Positions 24,901 through 30,900 of a stretch of DNA of 64,000 nt are shown here, piece after piece. Source of the DNA: Leptidea sinapis (Eukaryota; Arthropoda; Insecta; Lepidoptera; Pieridae); NCBI RefSeq assembly GCF_905404315.1, contig NC_066287.1, forward strand, positions 1,178,001 to 1,242,000. The letters are read 5' to 3'. A program made the translations under genes and the position numbers. Positions within the stretch are counted from its first letter, which is position 1; every line of letters begins with the position of its first letter. The notes below the pieces were generated by a model that was not told the DNA's origin, ran no database searches, and saw only the letters and a list, made by a program, of their open reading frames with translations.

Positions 24901-27900
24901 ATAAAGGCAACGCAAATCAAATTCTTTATCTCCTCCAGTTTTTGTAAACATCGTGCGTGTGCTCTGCATCTTATACAAAATAATCATACAAAATGCAGGA
25001 ATGCCCACAAACTGTTAAGTAAATATTACGTAGGTAGGCTATTAATAAACAAAAACAAAGTTGATTCTATTTGCAGACGAATTTTATAAGATTATACTAT
25101 GAAGGGATGTATGTAGATTTTCATTTACCTTCTTGGTCTACGCTCCCCCCTCTTCAACAAAATCCTAGTTACGAGGGGCGGTCAAAAAGTTCGCGGAATG
25201 GCGGGGTTGGCGGGGGTGAGGTCGCTCCTCCAGGTAGCCGCTACTTGAGTAACTCATAATTACTATATATGCCAATTTCTAGCCTAATTGGGTCATTAGC
25301 TTTCGAGTTACAAACGAGTGAACAAGTAAATCGGGAACAAACTAGCCACTATGGAGAAAATTGAACATCGCGCCGTCGTAAAGTTCCTCACCAAACAAGG
25401 AAAAACGCCTCAAACTATTTTGCAAGAGATGTTAGCTGTTTACGGAGACTCTGCTCCTGGTAAAACCATGATTTACAAATGGCACGGCCTTTTCAAGCAA
25501 GGAAGGGAGTCAATTGAAGATGATCCTCGACCTGGACGGCCCATTGAGGCCACTACGCCGGAAATCATTGAAAAAGTTGAAAAACTTGTATTGGAAGACG
25601 GAAGGTTGAAGAAGAAACAACTTGCAGCATCAGTTGGAGTATCAGAAACCACAATTTTAAATATTCTTCATCAACATCTTGGCATGAGTAAAGTGTGTTC
25701 AAGGTGGGTCCCGAGAATGCTCACGCCGCTGCAAAAACGTGAGCGCGTCAACTGTTCCCGCGAGTATTTGGACCGCTGTGGAGAAGTTAGGGAAGAAATT
25801 ATGGCCCGAATTGTAACCGGTGATGAAACTTGGGTTCACCACTATGAGCCTGAGTCAAAGCAGGAGTCGATGCAGTGGCACAAAAAAGGCACACCACCCC
25901 CAAAAAAATTTAAAGTGTCGCAATCGGCCGGAAAGATCATGGCGACTATTTTTTGGGATACTGAAGGTATTCTTTTGATCGATTATAAAGAACGTGGTGT
26001 TTCTATAACGGGAGAGTACTACGCTTCCCTATTGGACCGATTAAAAGAAGCTATTAAAGAAAAAAGAAGAGGAAAACTGACAAAAGGTGTACTCCTTTTG
26101 CACGACAACGCGCCCGTTCACACGAGTCATGTTGCGACGGCTGCCATTCATCGATGCGGTTTTGAACAACTACGCCATCCACCCTACAGTCCAGACCTGG
26201 CCCCTAGCGATTTTTATTTATTCCCAAAGATGAAGAAAGAGCTGCGTGGAAAAAAATTTAGAGACGATGATGAAGTCAAGTCGGCGATTTCGGCGTATTT
26301 TGACGCCCAAGACAAAACCTATTTTTTCGACGGTATTAATAAGTTATATGCCAGATCCCAAAAATGTATTCGTGTTAAGGGGGAATATATTGAAAAGGAA
26401 AAATAACATAATGTATCATTTCATCTTTTTTCCCAGTCATTCCGCGAACTTTTTGACCTCCCCTCGTACACCCTTTTGCTCATTGCTATGCTCCTTACCC
26501 TACTGCGATGTCAGCGTCTCTCCCCACACACTGCTACGCGCGCAATTAATCGTGACGCTTCGCACTTGTTTCTTTTACTCGCACTCAAAAAACCGACAAA
26601 ATAGAGAGCGGTGGGGACGACGAGGAGCATGATGTTCGCATTACGGCTAATGTTGTCACACTACGGCACTGCCTCCATTCCTCGCTACTTCCCATGCCAC
26701 TGGTCGAGTGTGTGGCAGGCCTATAACATAGACAAATGACAAGTGCGGAGCGTCGCGATTAATCCGCGAGCAGAGCAGTGTGTGGGCAGAGAGGGCAAAA
26801 TAGCGTGACGGACCCCATACTTGAGCAAAACTCTCTTGCATATACATTTCTAAATACAACAATTAACTGAGGGCTTGGTTAATGTCAGTTATTAAAAATT
26901 AAATGCTACTACATTGATTTATTCATTTGCAGTGGGTAACAGCTAAGTACTTTACTCGCAACTCTTTTGAGTTTCTTGATAATTTTATTTTTCTTAACCT
27001 TACTCAAGTAGGTCGAATTATCGAGTTTTTTTTGTCTCACGACTTCGCATTGACTGCATAAGTTTGTTTTGTTAAATGCGAAATTTGAAATTGATTTAAC
27101 AGTGTGATATTGAGTTTCTTGCCGCTTCTTCTCATTAAGGCTCAATAACGCTTTTTGAAGTGGTTGTGAATGGTACAACCTATTGCATTGACATTAATTA
27201 GTATCATTTTCTGTCCCTTATATATAAATGATATTATATTTTGATTCAACAAAATGGCGACTAACGTCAAAATGGCTGCCATGTGTATGCAATAGCATAG
27301 TTAAAACCTGGCACGTGTAGGGAAACTGAACTCGACATACGTTTCTCTACAACTACGCCGTCGCTCATCTCATCCTCATACAAAATTCTCATTCAATACA
27401 CTTTACAGAACACGATCGCCATCAACAAAATGGCGACTAACGCCAAAATGGCTGCCAAGTGTATGCAATAGAATAGTTAAATCCGGACACGCGCAGGCAA
27501 ACTGAACTCAACATACCTTTCTCTAAATCCACGCCGTCGCTAACCTCATCCTTATACAAAGCTCTCGTACAATACACTTTTCTGAACACGATCGCCATCA
27601 ACAAAATGGCGACTAACGCCAAAATGGCCGCCGCAGCTACGCTGGAGTAGTTCGGTTCCGTCGACGCGCTTTCCATCGTAGACTCAGCCTTTATTGTAAC
27701 TGTTTCTTCTCTCAGTGATGCTGTAAATTTATTATGCATAATGTGAACCTTGCATTTAAATGTTCCGATACGTAATCTACTGTTAAATTAAATAATTCGC
27801 TTTCCACCAAATGTATCATGGTAACTCTGTTTTAGCTATTGTCGTACATATCACTCCCGTCCGTAACATGAAGATAATTCAAATTTATATTATTGCAAAG

Positions 27901-30900
27901 GTCACATTCAATTTTAACGAGTCATAAAAATCGATAAGTTACTGTGTGCGTAAGCAAGTCTCGGCTTTATATCTCACACACTAAGATCGAGGATGACATA
28001 ACTTACTCTTATAATAACAACTTGTTTACTGGACTGTACGACATCATTCGAGATAAATCCTTAAGGGTATAAATATAGATCAGGCATGTCTTTATTGACT
28101 CATATGTGACTTTGAGTGAACATAATCCAATTAATATATTGTATGGAAATATAACGTGAGGTTCTTTGAACTTCGAACATTTGGAAATTGAAGTTAAAAC
28201 TTCAACTTACTAAAGTCGGCATTGCAGAAACTCTTGGTGCAACAGCAAAACTTGGTGCCCGGGAGTCTAGCTGTTACTCTGGTACATTTATCGCAGTCGT
28301 TACGAGCATCGCTATGAGGAAACCTCCAGCAGCCTGAAAATTTATTTTGTATATCGTTATTAGACTTATTTTGTTATGTGACTCAATCTCCAAACGAGTT
28401 CTGGAAAAATGCAAAAATCTGGGTATTAAAAGCATATGATAGAAACGTATCACTGTCGGATTGATGCTGCTTCTGATGCATAATAATTGTGTTTAAATTG
28501 GAGTGGCATAGTATAAATACTCATGCTTTGATAGAAACGAAGGCCGGCTTGCCGCTTGATCAACTTCTGATGCATAAATGGGATTGGTGTGGTTTGTCTA
28601 GGTATGTGGTAGTCAAAGTCCACCCTCACGGGTGTCATCCCACTTCTGATGCATAAATGATTGTTGAGAGATAAGATTGTCTAAGTACCCCCATGCACAT
28701 AAAAACGGTTTGATCCTACTGATGCATAAATGTGTTAATATTGAAGCTAGAGAGTGTCATTGTACACTATTATCGTCCAATACTGTTGTTGCTGCCTATG
28801 TAATATTTTTATGTTTCATTAAAACATTAGATGCAGAGAATACAAAATTTCTATAGAAACAGTGCGTAAATCTATAAATTCGTGGACAGAAAGATAAAAG
28901 TAGTCAGTCATTTGAAATACGATTTAATGTTGAGACTTCAATAACAAATTTAATCCTATTACCAGAAACTGATTCATGTTCTTAAAATTAAGGTTATTAT
29001 ATTTTTTATAATTGCTAGTAAAATACTTGCAAAATACCTTTATTAATTTACGGTGTGTGTGGATGATGCATCTACTGTACTCAAAAACTCCTGTTTTGTA
29101 TTAATTTACATTTACTTTTTGACTTACTCATGTTAGGCATTGACTATTGACGCGAGTATTTTTGTTGCATCATTTAATAAATAAGTATATTGTAATTGAA
29201 TTCATTTGTAAAACAATGAAGGTGTAAATTTTGATTTAAATGAGTGGCAATTAGATTCTTGCCACTTCTTCTTCTAATTAAAGATCATGATTTTATCCGA
29301 AGTAGTTATATTATAGTTTATTGTCATGAAAAGAAAAATTAAGTAAACTCTCACCCTGGCCAAGAACTGTAACATTGGCATCGCTGCCCTGTTGAAAAAG
29401 TGTGTAACAAGAAGCTTGTGGATCCGTACATTGTTCAACTTGTACCACTTCCCCATCTGCTAAAGTTGTCTCGGACAATGTTCCCCTGCCTGCGAACATG
29501 AGTTTTAAAAGTGGATAGTTATTTTTGTATGTTCACTTATTCACCCACATGCTTAGCATGTGGATGCCAGGTTGCATACACAACAACATTAGTGTCAATA
29601 ATTTCAATAATAAACAATTTGTTATTTTAAGTGACATCCCCTCACATCTGGGATTAATTAAATTTTATTTGTAGCTAAAATTTATGAACAATATTTATGC
29701 TATTATTTTTTCGTCATTAGGGATGAGCAGGTTATTAACTGTAAAGTAGATGCTGAAGATGGAGCCACAAACTTTTGTGAACAAGATATACCAAGATTTA
29801 TAAGTCATACGTCACTCAAACATTGGGCCGCATGCAAGAGCGCTCGGACAGAACCAAGGAGGGTGCGGGTTCGAGACCAGCATCATTCATAACAAGCTAC
29901 AAATTAAATTTAAGTTCAATAATATACTCTTCATCTGGAATAATAATGTTGCAGGATGTGATTAGGATAGAATAATATCTAGGCGGGAAACACTGTTCAC
30001 AGATATATAATGCACTTAAATAATCTAAAACTGTAAATTTGGTTACAGGCGCAACAAAACTGAATATAAAGATCCCTATGTACAAAGTATAAACAGTTTG
30101 AATTTTTAGATTACAAGCCTTGGGAAGACACTTACAGCTGTTTTCAATAACATATCTCTAGTTACCGATACATTGCTATGACCGTTTAATGACAAGATGT
30201 TATCCATCCTTTGTTATGTCCAATATAGTAATATTATTAGTTATAGTCCAATGCTATGTGTCGATAAGTTATTGCAATGTAAGTCAGCTTAAAAGGATAG
30301 ATTTGTCTATGTCTAGTAAGTTAAACAAAGGAGAGATAGGTGTTTGAAAATGGCTGTTAATCCTGTGTTCTATTTCGCTTGCAGCAGAAATTAGTATCAT
30401 ATCAGTACTTCCCAAATTAAACCCACATACAGTTAGATCTAATGCTATCAACCCTCTCATGCAATTGTTACTAGGACTATCCTCCTGGCTCTTATTCAGG
30501 ATGTCCCTAATTTCATGTAGGTATTTTATTATGGAAGAAGAGGACAAACAAGTGTACAGGTTGCCTGATGGTGAGTGATAAAAAGTTCTCTTTCAATAAG
30601 TGTACAAGGCATTATACCCTTATGTCCCAATTTCTCTACCTATGCCCAGAATTCAGTGGACTGCATTATCCTTTGCTGCTATAATAAAATTTTCATTCAT
30701 ACATACTAAAAACTCTTTCAAAAAGCAAATAATTTTAAATATATTGTAATCAAGTAGTTGATAATGACTAAGGGTGAGACATATTTATCGTCACAGGTAT
30801 TTGTAACAGGTATTAAAATATCACCGGTTGTCACTGTGACAAGATATCAAAAATAACAGTGACAAGTATTAGGAGTATTTTGTAACAACTAGTATTTTAT

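Noticed and set aside
27247..27422. Second copy of the wit transmembrane exon as a mutually exclusive exon
   Set aside because: The frame has an early stop and several nonconservative changes, so it cannot replace the real exon.
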